A stretch of DNA of 64,000 bases from Methanohalophilus profundi (GCF_004137855.1 NZ_QBKB01000002.1:194980-258979); one strand, 5' to 3'; shown: positions 1 to 8,047, numbered from the stretch's first letter. Program-made: numbers and translations. Notes: generated from the sequence alone by a model not told the origin.

Positions 1-1
1 A

Positions 2-64
2 GTATTATGCCTGGCAGCCCTGGGAGTTTATAACCTAATACACAGCAGAGGTGAAGGAGAATGA
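2..64 (+). CDS. mrpA: C-terminal end of the gene upstream of mrpB, probably mrpA (partial)
   Basis: An open frame enters from the left edge and ends at TGA 62-64, overlapping the ATG of the next gene (61-63) in an ATGA arrangement. The visible residues include a short hydrophobic stretch (VLCLAALGVYNLI) and a polar tail. The same four-base overlap joins all following mrp genes, so by position this is the end of mrpA, the large antiporter subunit. Only about 20 codons are visible, so the name rests on operon order, not on sequence recognition. Confidence 0.6.
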   Translation, partial: VLCLAALGVYNLIHSRGEGE

Positions 65-477
65 CGACATTGATCACAAAAACAATTACCAAGATCTGTA
101 TCCCACTTGTAATCCTGTTCTCAATATCCCTCTTACTTGCAGGACATAATAATCCGGGAGGAGGATTTATTGGAGGTGTAATGTTTGCGTCGGTAATCTC
201 CCTGACCTATGTTGTATTCGGTTTGAAATATATCAAATCCTTCTTCAACCCTTCATGGGATAAGTGGTTCGGTTTTGGATTACTTCTTTCTTCACTAACC
301 GCTTTTGGAGCAATTGTATATGGATATAATTTCTTCAGGAGTTCAATCAAATTTGTAGAGATACCCCTTTACGGTGAAATCGAGTTGGTATCAGCTGCTC
401 TTTTTGATATTGGTGTGTACTTTGTCGTAATCGGCACTTTGCTATACATATTCAAAAACGTGGGTGAAGACGAATGA
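61..477 (+). CDS. mrpB: Na+/H+ antiporter subunit MrpB (MnhB domain)
   Basis: This 138-residue membrane protein matches the MnhB/MrpB family. It has an early pair of hydrophobic segments, the conserved GHNNPGGGFIGG-type loop near residues 28-40, and two further membrane segments. MrpB is a small subunit of the multisubunit Mrp Na+/H+ antiporter, which in methanosarcinales is thought to couple the sodium and proton gradients made during methanogenesis. It starts in an ATGA overlap with the upstream frame and ends in another with mrpC, so translation of the operon is probably coupled. A GGTGAAGGAGA ribosome-binding region sits just before the start. Confidence 0.93.
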   Translation: MTTLITKTITKICIPLVILFSISLLLAGHNNPGGGFIGGVMFASVISLTYVVFGLKYIKSFFNPSWDKWFGFGLLLSSLTAFGAIVYGYNFFRSSIKFVEIPLYGEIELVSAALFDIGVYFVVIGTLLYIFKNVGEDE

Positions 478-893
478 ACAATACAATATTATCAATAACA
501 ATAGCCCTTATATTTGGCATAGGTACATTCCTTATGCTGCGCAGGGACATCGTAAAGGTCATCATCGGCTTGTCCCTCATCTCCCATGCAGTAAATTTGC
601 TAATAGTTTCAACCGGAGTTTTTGATGGTGAAAAAGCCCCAATAATATCAAATGGCCATCACGATTCTTCCAGCGGGATTATTTTCACAGACAAATTGTC
701 AGATGGGATTTTTGCACCAATAGTCCCTTCGGGCATGGAAGTTCATTTCGTAGACCCGCTTGTACAGGCTCTTGTATTGACAGCTATTGTCATCAGTCTC
801 GCAACAACTGCATTTATACTTATACTGGCCTACCGCATCCATGAAGAATACGGCACTACCGATATCAGGAAACTCAGGAGGCTACGGGGATGA
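474..893 (+). CDS. mrpC: Na+/H+ antiporter subunit MrpC (NuoK-like)
   Basis: The 139-residue protein has three hydrophobic segments and the pattern of MrpC/MnhC, the NuoK-like subunit of Mrp antiporters. The motif 'DPLVQALVLTAIVI' near residues 92-105 is typical of the family. Residues about 50-85 form a hydrophilic insertion between segments 2 and 3. It overlaps mrpB and mrpD by four bases on each side, which supports one polycistronic message. It acts in the cytoplasmic membrane as part of the antiporter. Confidence 0.93.
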   Translation: MNNTILSITIALIFGIGTFLMLRRDIVKVIIGLSLISHAVNLLIVSTGVFDGEKAPIISNGHHDSSSGIIFTDKLSDGIFAPIVPSGMEVHFVDPLVQALVLTAIVISLATTAFILILAYRIHEEYGTTDIRKLRRLRG

Positions 894-2428
894 ATATTCA
901 GGAACACCTCCCAATACTACTGGTTGCAACACCTATTCTTATGTCAGCATTAATGATAATGCTGCGTTCCAGACCAACTTTCCAGAAAACCCTCAACATA
1001 ATTGTATCAGCATCCCTATTATTGATGAGTATTATTCTCCTCTTGCAAGTATGGAACAGCGGAATACAGGTTTACGAAGTTGGGGAATGGGGTAAATATG
1101 GAATAATGCTCGTTGCCGACCTGTTGGGCTCCGGAATGGTTGTATTGAGTTCAGGAATCTCCCTGCTTGCGCTTATATATTCCCTTGACTACATCGAAGG
1201 AAAGTCCCTGAATACAACATATCATTCTCTTTTCAATCTCCTTGTAGCAGGCCTGAATGGTACATTTCTCACAGGGGATATTTTCAACATGTTTGTATTT
1301 TTTGAAATACTGCTTCTTTCATCGTGCGGACTTGTTGTAGCTTCCGAGAATGGTGGTGTCACAAAAATTTCTGATAAGATGGAGGCGACATTCAAGTATC
1401 TCATTCTTAACATAATTGGTTCAATGTTAATGCTGGTTGCAGTTGCTTCCCTCTATGCAACTGTGGGAACCCTTAATATGGCAGACCTTTCAGTAAAGAT
1501 ATCCGCACTGAGTGATGCAGGGACCCTACCCTGGCATATCTATTTCATTGCTTTATTATTTCTCATTGTTTTTGGAAACAAAGCAGCGATATTCCCACTC
1601 CATTACTGGCTGCCAGATGTCCACCCGACAGCACCTTCCCCCATAAGTGCCATGCTTAGCGGTGTGATGATCAAGGTTGGTGCATACGGAATTCTCCGGG
1701 TGTATTTCCTGGTCTTTAAAGATGCACTGTTTTTACTACAACCAATTATCATCCTGCTTGCATTGATTACCATAGCAATAGGGGCCATTGCTGCTGTAGG
1801 CCAGAAAGATGTCAAACGCCTACTTGCCTATTCCAGTGTCAGCCAGATAGGTTATGTTTTCCTGGGGATTGGAATGGGAACAGCTTATGCCCTTACAGCA
1901 TCTTTGGTATACCTTGTAAATCATGCAATTGCCAAATCCATGCTTTTCCTGACCTCCGGAGGGATTATTCACCATGCAGGCACCAGGGACATGCATCAGA
2001 TGGGAGGAATGGTCAAAAGTGCACCACTAATGAGTAGCATGTTCCTTATAGGAGCAATGTCCATTGCCGGATTGCCACCGCTGGGAGGTTTTATAGCAAA
2101 ATTTGTCCTTTTTGACGCGGCTATGTTGGGAGAATATTATTTGCCATTGCTTATAGGATTTGCATTCGCAGTTTTTACAATATTCTACATGTTCAGGGCA
2201 TGGTTACTCATGTTCTGGGGTGAAACAAGGGACTCTGATAAATATGGCCCGTATTCATCACATGGACTTTCACCAATGATTACAGTACCAATAATTATAC
2301 TTGCAGCCGCTGTACTCATCCTTGGTGTGTATTCAGAACCATTGATAGCCCTTTCAAGTGAGATTGCAAATCAGCTCCTTGATCCGCAACCATATATCAA
2401 CGCAGTACTCGGAGGGAGCGTAAGATGA
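890..2428 (+). CDS. mrpD: Na+/H+ antiporter subunit MrpD (proton-translocating NuoN/M-like)
   Basis: This 512-residue protein is hydrophobic throughout (about 14 membrane segments), as expected for MrpD, which is related to NuoL/M/N of complex I. Family landmarks are a membrane glutamate in 'FEILLLSS' (about residue 138), the lysine in 'GNKAAIFPLHYWLPD' (about residues 229-243), and 'NHAIAKSMLF' further on. These charged residues line the proposed ion path in the family. Length is normal. It is embedded in the mrp operon by four-base overlaps at both ends. Confidence 0.95.
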   Translation: MNIQEHLPILLVATPILMSALMIMLRSRPTFQKTLNIIVSASLLLMSIILLLQVWNSGIQVYEVGEWGKYGIMLVADLLGSGMVVLSSGISLLALIYSLDYIEGKSLNTTYHSLFNLLVAGLNGTFLTGDIFNMFVFFEILLLSSCGLVVASENGGVTKISDKMEATFKYLILNIIGSMLMLVAVASLYATVGTLNMADLSVKISALSDAGTLPWHIYFIALLFLIVFGNKAAIFPLHYWLPDVHPTAPSPISAMLSGVMIKVGAYGILRVYFLVFKDALFLLQPIIILLALITIAIGAIAAVGQKDVKRLLAYSSVSQIGYVFLGIGMGTAYALTASLVYLVNHAIAKSMLFLTSGGIIHHAGTRDMHQMGGMVKSAPLMSSMFLIGAMSIAGLPPLGGFIAKFVLFDAAMLGEYYLPLLIGFAFAVFTIFYMFRAWLLMFWGETRDSDKYGPYSSHGLSPMITVPIIILAAAVLILGVYSEPLIALSSEIANQLLDPQPYINAVLGGSVR

Positions 2429-2919
2429 AGAGATATGTTCTGTATTCAATTGCACTTGGTTTTGTCTGGTGTTTTGTTCACGGTGTCGTAAGCCTGAGCA
2501 ATTTCCTCATAGGTGCCATGATCGGACCATTCCTGATCAGGCCATTTAAGGAACTCTATAGTTTAGGAGAGGAAATTTCTTACAGGGAAAAATTAAACCG
2601 CATACCAAAACAGATACATTATTTCTCCATACTCATAGTTGAGATTGTGAAGGCAAGTATCGTTGTAGCAAAAATCGTACTGCAACCAAAAATCGATATA
2701 AGGCCTGGCATTATAGCAGTTCCTATCAGGGCAAAAACAGATGTTGGTATCACAGCTATAGCAAATACTATCACCCTGACTCCAGGAACCCTTACTATCG
2801 ATGTATCTGATGACAGAACCGCATTGTATGTACATTGTATTGATATTGACAACGCAAAGGAAATACGTGATTCCATAAAGGACGACCTTGAAGAATATGT
2901 ACTGGAGGCATTTGAATGA
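2425..2919 (+). CDS. mrpE: Na+/H+ antiporter subunit MrpE
   Basis: The 164-residue protein has hydrophobic segments near the N terminus and a soluble C-terminal half with the family pattern 'LTPGTLTIDV' around residues 122-131, typical of MrpE/MnhE. In Mrp antiporters this subunit is needed for complex assembly. Start and stop overlap mrpD and mrpF by four bases. Confidence 0.93.
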   Translation: MKRYVLYSIALGFVWCFVHGVVSLSNFLIGAMIGPFLIRPFKELYSLGEEISYREKLNRIPKQIHYFSILIVEIVKASIVVAKIVLQPKIDIRPGIIAVPIRAKTDVGITAIANTITLTPGTLTIDVSDDRTALYVHCIDIDNAKEIRDSIKDDLEEYVLEAFE

Positions 2920-3185
2920 ATACACTAAACCTTCTTGACATAGCACTTGTATTTATGGTACTTTCCATAATTCCTTGTATTCACCGAATAATTAAAGGAC
3001 CTACAATTCCGGACAGAGTAATCGCAGTTGATGCCCTTGCAACAGTAATTGTAGTTATGCTTGGTGTTTATTCCTTTGTCCAAGAGTCAGTATTTTTCAT
3101 GGATGTAGCTCTTGTACTTTCCATCATAGCCTTTGTAGGAACGGTCACGATCTCAAAATATCTGGATGAAGGAGTGGTATTTTGA
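2916..3185 (+). CDS. mrpF: Na+/H+ antiporter subunit MrpF
   Basis: The 89-residue protein has three hydrophobic segments and the family signature 'RIIKGPTIPDRVIAVD' at about residues 24-39, characteristic of MrpF/MnhF. It is a small integral membrane subunit of the Mrp antiporter. It overlaps mrpE and mrpG by four bases each, consistent with a single operon. Confidence 0.93.
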   Translation: MNTLNLLDIALVFMVLSIIPCIHRIIKGPTIPDRVIAVDALATVIVVMLGVYSFVQESVFFMDVALVLSIIAFVGTVTISKYLDEGVVF

Positions 3186-3589
3186 ACAATATAACAGTAA
3201 TCCAGGATATCCTTAGCAATTTTTTCTTCTTCGCAGGAATGTTTTTTGTGTTCCTGGGAATGCTGGGACTTTACCGGCTCCCTGATGTATACAACAGGCT
3301 TCACGCCACAACAAAAATCGGTACGCTGGGTGCTTTCGGGGTTATGATGGGAATAGTGATCAAACTTGGATTCGGACCAATGGGAATTAAAGCAATTACA
3401 GTCGGTCTTTTCCTTCTGTTAACAGCTCCTGTAGCAGCTCACATGATCAGCCGGGCTGCTCACAGGCACGGGGTTGGACTTTGCGAAGAATCAACTGTAG
3501 ATGACTACGGTAAAACCTATTGTTTAATAAATTCCAGTTGTCCGGTAAAACATGAAGAAACTATTGAAGATGAACATGATCAAATGTGA
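3182..3589 (+). CDS. mrpG: Na+/H+ antiporter subunit MrpG
   Basis: The 135-residue protein contains the MnhG/MrpG pattern 'LPDVYNRLHATTKIGTLG' at about residues 36-53, with three hydrophobic segments. It is the last gene of the mrp run; the next gene begins 43 bases later and has another function. The C-terminal 40 residues (after 'HRHGVGL') are polar, with two cysteines, and form an extension beyond the conserved core. Confidence 0.93.
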   Translation: MNNITVIQDILSNFFFFAGMFFVFLGMLGLYRLPDVYNRLHATTKIGTLGAFGVMMGIVIKLGFGPMGIKAITVGLFLLLTAPVAAHMISRAAHRHGVGLCEESTVDDYGKTYCLINSSCPVKHEETIEDEHDQM

Positions 3590-3632
3590 AAGTTAAAAAT
3601 ATAAGATAAGCCTGTCTTGATATAGGGAAGAA

Positions 3633-4709
3633 ATGGAACAAGTATCCCGTATGCAAAAAAAAACAGAGATTATGAGAATTGCTGAAAAAACAGCAGATGA
3701 TATATTCAAAAAGGCAGGAAAACTGTTGCGGGAAGGCAAAACTGTTGCCTTCCCTACAGAAACAGTTTATGGGCTGGGAGCCGATGCACTTAACCCACAA
3801 GCTGTAGAGCAAATATTTAAAGCAAAGGGCAGGCCTGCTGATAATCCCCTTATAGTCCATGTATCAAATCAGGATCAATGCAACCAACTTGTGAGCGCTT
3901 TCACCCCCATTGCTAAAAAACTTGCAGAATGCTTCTGGCCAGGACCCCTAACAATAATTCTCGAAAAAACAGATATGGTGCCTTATATAACTACAGGTAG
4001 ACTTGACACCGTAGCAATCCGCATGCCTGCCAACCAGATTGCCCAAAAGATTATAGAAGCATCCTGCAAGCCGATTGCTGCCCCCAGTGCAAACCTTTCC
4101 GGTCGGCCCAGCCCCACAACTGCATTCCATGTCGAGGAAGACCTGCAAGGCCGGATCGATGCAATTGTGGATGGGGGGGAAGTAGAAATTGGTGTGGAAT
4201 CCACAGTAGTCGATGCACGCGGCGAGGTTCCGGTGATATTGCGTCCGGGAAAGATATCTGCCGAAGATATACAGCAATGCACAAATACAGAGGTATGTAT
4301 CGGATATGCAAAGAAGGACCATATGGAAAAACCTCTTTCACCTGGTATGAAATATACCCATTATTCGCCTTCGGCAAGGGTAATACTGGTGCAGGGAAAA
4401 GTAAAAGACGTGGCTGCAAAAATTACAGACCTTGTTGGAAAAACCAATGAGGAGCAGAAAAGGGCAGGATTGTTACTTACAGAAGAGATTCAAAACGACT
4501 TCCCGTTGGAAGAAAAATTATCTATAGGCCCGGCAACCAAACCCGAGACAGCAGCAAAACGTATTTTTGCAGGATTAAGAGAGATGGATTCAAAAGGTAT
4601 GGATTTGATAATTGTAGACGGGTCTTTTACTGAAAAAGGGATTGGAGCTGCAGTCTTTGAGAGGCTGCAAAAAGCAGCTGATATGATTATAACTACACCA
4701 CAGATGTGA
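3633..4709 (+). CDS. L-threonylcarbamoyladenylate synthase, Sua5 type
   Basis: This 358-residue protein has the YrdC/Sua5 catalytic fold at about residues 28-215 ('FPTETVYGLGADA', 'KAKGRPADNPLIVHV', 'SANLSGRPSPT', 'ESTVVD') followed by a C-terminal Sua5 domain ('SPGMKYTHYSP' linker, residues about 230-355). It makes threonylcarbamoyl-AMP from threonine, bicarbonate and ATP, the first step of the universal t6A37 tRNA modification, in the cytoplasm. Length fits the two-domain Sua5 rather than the short TsaC. A GGGAAG motif lies just before ATG 3633; a second ATG at residue 14 is possible. The three downstream loci point the other way or are unrelated. Confidence 0.93.
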   Translation: MEQVSRMQKKTEIMRIAEKTADDIFKKAGKLLREGKTVAFPTETVYGLGADALNPQAVEQIFKAKGRPADNPLIVHVSNQDQCNQLVSAFTPIAKKLAECFWPGPLTIILEKTDMVPYITTGRLDTVAIRMPANQIAQKIIEASCKPIAAPSANLSGRPSPTTAFHVEEDLQGRIDAIVDGGEVEIGVESTVVDARGEVPVILRPGKISAEDIQQCTNTEVCIGYAKKDHMEKPLSPGMKYTHYSPSARVILVQGKVKDVAAKITDLVGKTNEEQKRAGLLLTEEIQNDFPLEEKLSIGPATKPETAAKRIFAGLREMDSKGMDLIIVDGSFTEKGIGAAVFERLQKAADMIITTPQM

Positions 4710-4715
4710 ACAACT

Positions 4716-4955
4716 ATGAATGATGAGAAAAAAGAATATCTTGCACACAAGCAAATGTATCAAAGTACCGTTAAAAGAAACAAAAAGATCGGCCTGGCAA
4801 ACATGTTTGTCCTGGCTACAGGCCTTGCATTAAAATATTTAGGCAGACCGGATATCGGTGAGCATTTTATCTGGCTGGGAATTGTAATCCTTCTGTACAC
4901 GTTCGGCTCCAACATGCTGGCAAAAAAAGAAATGCAAAAGCACCAGCCAAAGTGA
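4716..4955 (+). CDS. small hypothetical membrane protein, two predicted TM segments
   Basis: The 79-residue protein has a basic, charged N terminus (residues 1-25), then two hydrophobic segments (about 27-41 and 49-66) separated by a short loop, and a polar lysine-rich tail. It begins six bases after the sua5 stop, so it is probably co-transcribed with it. I do not recognise a family; it ends one base before the end of the convergent PhoU/TrkA-C gene. Confidence 0.6.
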   Translation: MNDEKKEYLAHKQMYQSTVKRNKKIGLANMFVLATGLALKYLGRPDIGEHFIWLGIVILLYTFGSNMLAKKEMQKHQPK

Positions 4956-4956
4956 G

Positions 4957-6159
4957 TCAGTCTTCTCTCACCGGGCAGGCACACATTTCCAGCAGAGCTT
5001 CTTCCCCGGTGCGGGAACCACGTCCTATAAGGATGTCCCCACCCTCAACACGGGTGCGGGCACTTGGACTGTAAAGCCATCTTCCGGCTCTTTTTACAGC
5101 CATTATGTGGACTCCTGTCTCCGTGGCAAGCTGCAGTTCTCCAAGCGTATCACCGACAATAGGAGAACAGTCTTCCACTTCAACCCTCGTGATAACTTCA
5201 TCCGAACCCCTGACAGCAAGAGTAATTATGGGGTGCAGTTCTATATCCCTGAGCACCGTATCAGCAATACCATACGCAGCATCAGAGATGGCTTCAGACG
5301 CATTGGCAAGATGTAACAACCCCTTTAGCTCGTCAACATCAGAGACATGTTTTGCGGTTTCAAGTACCCAGTGCTGGAGATCATATTTCATGACATCCAT
5401 CTCAGACTCAATGGCACGCACCTCTTCTGCTATATCATTATTGTCGTAGAGTATTGCAAAATAAGCAAGTCCTACAGACATCTCAGCCATGTTTTTCATG
5501 TCCACGATGATATCTACGGCCTTTTCCAGATCCCTTAATAGCCGCTCGTGTGAATTATCCCGCAAAACATACTCTTTGTTGGTAGCAAGCTTGATCAGAA
5601 GAGGCACCCCTTCATCATGCCCTCGTGCAAACAGGACATCCCCGGAACGTATGCGGGTTGAATGATCGGGATCATATATCCAATCATTCTGGCGCCTGAT
5701 AGCAATAAGCCACATCCCGGTTTCAGTATCCAGTTCAAGATCACCCAGCGTATAGCCACCCATGCTGGAATCATCGCTTACTGTTACCCTTAAAATGGTT
5801 TCTTCAGCTTCTCTGAGTGCCATTTTTAGTTCCAACGGAATACCCATTTGCATCAGGACAATTTGGGCTATATCAGCAGCTGCATTTGCAATTTTTTCAG
5901 AAGATGAAGCTACCTGAAGTACACCTGTCATTTCTTCGGCTTCCTCAACACGACGGGTGCTTAACATTGCAGCCATGTTCATGTGATAGTAGTAAGTATC
6001 CATCCTCTCTTCTAAGCGCAGGACTTCCTCAGCAATATCCTCATCGTCATAAACCATAGCAGAGTAAGCAAGATCTACCATAAGTTCAGACGTGTCTTTC
6101 ATTTGAATAAGAAGATCTTTGAGATTAGTAGGGCTGTATTTGATCTCTTTGGGACACAT
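4957..6159 (-). CDS. PhoU / TrkA-C (RCK_C) tandem-domain protein
   Basis: This 400-residue soluble protein is an internal duplication. Each half has a PhoU-like helical part (about 1-115 and 205-310) followed by a TrkA-C/RCK_C ligand-binding module (about 120-200 and 315-395; 'YTLGDLELDTETGMWLIAI' and 'DTLGELQLATETGVHIMAV' correspond). RCK_C domains bind small ligands and regulate ion channels and transporters. The gene follows two MgtE half-genes on the same strand with a 64-base gap, which suggests it regulates divalent-cation transport. That link is inference from position. Confidence 0.85.
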   Translation of the reverse strand: MCPKEIKYSPTNLKDLLIQMKDTSELMVDLAYSAMVYDDEDIAEEVLRLEERMDTYYYHMNMAAMLSTRRVEEAEEMTGVLQVASSSEKIANAAADIAQIVLMQMGIPLELKMALREAEETILRVTVSDDSSMGGYTLGDLELDTETGMWLIAIRRQNDWIYDPDHSTRIRSGDVLFARGHDEGVPLLIKLATNKEYVLRDNSHERLLRDLEKAVDIIVDMKNMAEMSVGLAYFAILYDNNDIAEEVRAIESEMDVMKYDLQHWVLETAKHVSDVDELKGLLHLANASEAISDAAYGIADTVLRDIELHPIITLAVRGSDEVITRVEVEDCSPIVGDTLGELQLATETGVHIMAVKRAGRWLYSPSARTRVEGGDILIGRGSRTGEEALLEMCACPVRED

Positions 6160-6223
6160 GATTCATTCTACCTTTGTTAATTAAAACTAATTCGCGAATA
6201 TAAAAACATAATCATTATTAGTG

Positions 6224-6784
6224 TCAGACAAACTCCAACAATGCTATAACTCCAAATATGGCAGAGATCCCTACAACATCACCGATAGTTGCAATTATAG
6301 GAATGACGGTATCATCCGGATCAAGCCCGAATTTGTGAGATGCAACTGCTACAACCAGTGTTACTGCATATACTATGACCAGTTCTACCACGCATGCCAG
6401 TACCGAGATGGTGAAGAGGGTTGTAAACTCTATACCATCGTAAACAATCATCCCCACAATCCATACCACTACACTCAGGAAACATGAAGCAATAATACCT
6501 ACAATAAAAGCGGCTATCAGGCTATTGCGTACAACAGGATTCTTATGGATACGTGTGGTACCCAGACCCATATGAAAAGCCGAGGCCAGTCTTGCTCCAA
6601 GCATGCTGCCGGTATCCCCACCTATTTTTATCAATGCGGGTATCAGGAGTAAAAGGATAGGAAATGAGATCAAACTATCCAGATGCGAGTTCATGATCTG
6701 ACCTGCAAAAAGGCCGATGAAAGAAGTCAGGAAAAGGATCGGTGCACTGCTTTTTACAATGCTTCCAATGGTGTAATAACTCAT
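6224..6784 (-). CDS. MgtE-type divalent cation transporter, second half-protein
   Basis: The 186-residue integral membrane protein carries one MgtE/SLC41 membrane domain with about five segments. The signature 'GGDTGSMLGARLASAFHMG' near residues 53-71 matches the GG-N-G-S pattern of MgtE, and the conserved aspartates 'LDPDDTVIPIIATIGDVVG' lie near 153-171. Canonical MgtE is a homodimer with a cytosolic N domain and CBS domains; those are absent. The start overlaps the end of the upstream half-gene by four bases, so the two halves probably form a heterodimer for Mg2+ or similar ions. Confidence 0.87.
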   Translation of the reverse strand: MSYYTIGSIVKSSAPILFLTSFIGLFAGQIMNSHLDSLISFPILLLLIPALIKIGGDTGSMLGARLASAFHMGLGTTRIHKNPVVRNSLIAAFIVGIIASCFLSVVVWIVGMIVYDGIEFTTLFTISVLACVVELVIVYAVTLVVAVASHKFGLDPDDTVIPIIATIGDVVGISAIFGVIALLEFV

Positions 6785-7401
6785 ATTGCCAACACCACCT
6801 TTGCGGAAAGAAACAGCATGAACATGGATACGATGTCACCTATAGTTGCTATAGAGGGTGTGACTACATTATCCGGGTCAAAACCAAACCTGAACATGCC
6901 TATGGCAAAAAATGTTGCTATTACAGAGAGAATCAAACCTGAAGACAAACCTGCCATCACGGCTATTAATGTAAGGGTTAAAGCCCCTGCACTTTCCAGA
7001 CCCAGTGCAATTGTCATAAAATGACCCAACAAGCCCAGTACAAAAGAGAGCAACAAACTGAGTAAAAGAGAACCCCCAATATTGTTGAGCAATTCAGGAT
7101 TGCGCTCTATTTTTGTGATCAGACCCATATGTATTGCACTGCCCAGACGGGAGCCCAGGGTAGAAGAGATGTTACCCCGCATTCCAAGCACTGCGGGAGT
7201 TATCACTAACAGACCGGGAATTACCTGAAGCTCTTCTGTCATACCGGAAAGAATGAGGCCTGCAACAACACCTCCTACAGTAGCGAGAAGTTCAAAGGGA
7301 AGGACTTCCCTGACAATCGAACCGATACTTGCATAATCCCCGAGATAATAGGCTTCTATATCTTCTTCATATTCATAATCTTCAGGGTCTGAATCCATCA
7401 A
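6781..7401 (-). CDS. MgtE-type divalent cation transporter, first half-protein
   Basis: The 206-residue protein is the first gene of the mgtE-mgtE-PhoU/TrkA run. Residues 1-20 are strongly acidic and tyrosine-rich; then comes one MgtE membrane domain with 'MRGNISSTLGSRLGSAIHMG' and 'FDPDNVVTPSIATIGDIVS', the same two signatures as in its partner. The two proteins are paralogous halves. Regulatory N and CBS domains of bacterial MgtE are missing. The upstream 98 bases hold the promoter region shared with the divergent tRNA-Val gene. Confidence 0.87.
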   Translation of the reverse strand: MMDSDPEDYEYEEDIEAYYLGDYASIGSIVREVLPFELLATVGGVVAGLILSGMTEELQVIPGLLVITPAVLGMRGNISSTLGSRLGSAIHMGLITKIERNPELLNNIGGSLLLSLLLSFVLGLLGHFMTIALGLESAGALTLTLIAVMAGLSSGLILSVIATFFAIGMFRFGFDPDNVVTPSIATIGDIVSMFMLFLSAKVVLAI

Positions 7402-7453
7402 AACCTAATCAAATCTTACTGTTATAAAAAGAATGGCATTCCATACATCAAAA

Positions 7454-7464
7454 ATGATATATAC
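7454..7464 (+). promoter_or_regulatory. probable TATA box of the tRNA-Val gene
   Basis: The AT-rich stretch TGATATATAC lies about 40 bases before the mature tRNA 5' end, which fits archaeal TATA-to-start spacing of roughly 25-30 bases plus a short 5' leader. Inferred from spacing only. Confidence 0.4.
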
Positions 7465-7499
7465 AACTTGTAACATCTAGGGGATGCAAACGCAGGCAG

Positions 7500-7576
7500 G
7501 GGCCCGTGGTCTAGCCGGTCATGACATCGCCTTTACACGGCGAGGATCCTGAGTTCGAATCTCAGCGGGCCCACCA
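7500..7576 (+). tRNA. tRNA-Val (TAC anticodon), with encoded CCA; integration target
   Basis: The acceptor stem GGGCCCG (7500-7506) pairs with CGGGCCC (7566-7572), followed by ACCA (7573-7576). The anticodon stem TCGCC/GGCGA (7527-7531, 7539-7543) encloses a 7-base loop with TAC at 7534-7536. The T loop TTCGAAT is present. It decodes valine GUN codons. The 3' part, from 7531 on, is repeated at 44108, so the gene is also the left attachment site of a 36.6-kb element. The element restores an intact tRNA at this end. Confidence 0.95.
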
Positions 7577-7842
7577 GACTTTTTATCGTCTTCTGATATT
7601 GTTTTTTCAAGATTGTTAAGCTTATTTTCTACTGCTTCGAGTCTTACTTCAAGTGGACTTTTGGATTCTGAGTTTAAACTCTCATGGTCTAGTACGACTA
7701 AAAAAGCCTGTTTTCCTTCGTGGGATGTAGGAATCACTTCTGCATTATTGCCAATGATTTCACCATATTCACGTGGCAAGCGGATTGATGGGTATATTCT
7801 TGTTTTACTTGCTTTCAATGCGGTAACTTTGCTTTTAAACAT
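7519..7842 (-). CDS. N-terminal fragment of the split tyrosine integrase (AbrB-like N domain)
   Basis: The fragment begins at ATG 7842. Residues 1-50 resemble an AbrB/SpoVT swapped-hairpin domain ('IYPSIRLPREYGEIIG'); residues 62-85 look like a short coiled coil. From residue about 90 the frame runs through the antisense of tRNA-Val and stops by chance at 7519. In the circular element the same frame, leaving attP at 7531, continues without a stop at 44107 into the C-terminal fragment. It is therefore not an independent gene in the integrated state but one half of int. The N-terminal domain assignment is inference; the frame continuity is seen directly. Confidence 0.82.
   Translation of the reverse strand: MFKSKVTALKASKTRIYPSIRLPREYGEIIGNNAEVIPTSHEGKQAFLVVLDHESLNSESKSPLEVRLEAVENKLNNLEKTISEDDKKSGGPAEIRTQDPRRVKAMS
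7531..7629 (+). repeat. attL: 99-bp direct repeat overlapping the tRNA-Val 3' end
   Basis: Bases 7531-7629 are identical, by eye, to 44108-44206. The first 46 bases are the 3' part of tRNA-Val from the anticodon stem to CCA; the other 53 lie downstream and encode, on the minus strand, part of the integrase N-terminal fragment. Identity stops at 7530/44107 and 7630/44207. This is the left boundary of the integrated element. Confidence 0.93.
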
Positions 7843-7872
7843 AGTTTAAACTAAATATACATCATATTTAAT

Positions 7873-8016
7873 ATGTTCCATTTGCTGCTAAATGCAATAC
7901 TCGATATAGACATAGCAGTAACCATGCTGATGAAGATGAAAGACCTCGACGGTATGACTAAGGAACGTGCCGAAGTAATTGTAAGCACCATTGCAACAGA
8001 TGGCGTGATTGGCTAA
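7873..8016 (+). CDS. 47-codon small frame, probable gene remnant
   Basis: A 47-residue frame starts at ATG 7873 and overlaps the beginning of the next gene region. Its C-terminal half ('KDLDGMTKERAEVIV') has the amphipathic look of a real protein, and it may be the tail of a longer protein lost on the left when the element was rearranged. I do not recognise a family. It runs divergently from the integrase fragment. Confidence 0.35.
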   Translation: MFHLLLNAILDIDIAVTMLMKMKDLDGMTKERAEVIVSTIATDGVIG

Positions 8017-8047
8017 TCCCAATCACTTTCTTCCCGGAGGAAAAACG

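Noticed and set aside
787..1095. 102-residue open frame on the plus strand
   Set aside because: It lies inside mrpC and mrpD in another frame; the product looks like out-of-frame sequence.
2593..2946. 117-residue minus-strand open frame opposite mrpE
   Set aside because: Cysteine- and tyrosine-rich shadow of the mrpE gene with no signals of its own.
3948..4419. Three long minus-strand frames opposite sua5
   Set aside because: All mirror the conserved Sua5 coding sequence and have no family traits.
7519..7530. Independent gene ending with 'AEIRTQDPRRVKAMS'
   Set aside because: This tail is simply the antisense of tRNA-Val and is well known as a false protein end; the gene is one part of the split integrase.
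8009..8047. TTG 8009 as the start of the P-loop gene
   Set aside because: It would overlap the small upstream frame and lacks a ribosome-binding site, whereas ATG 8048 has GGAGG at the right spacing.
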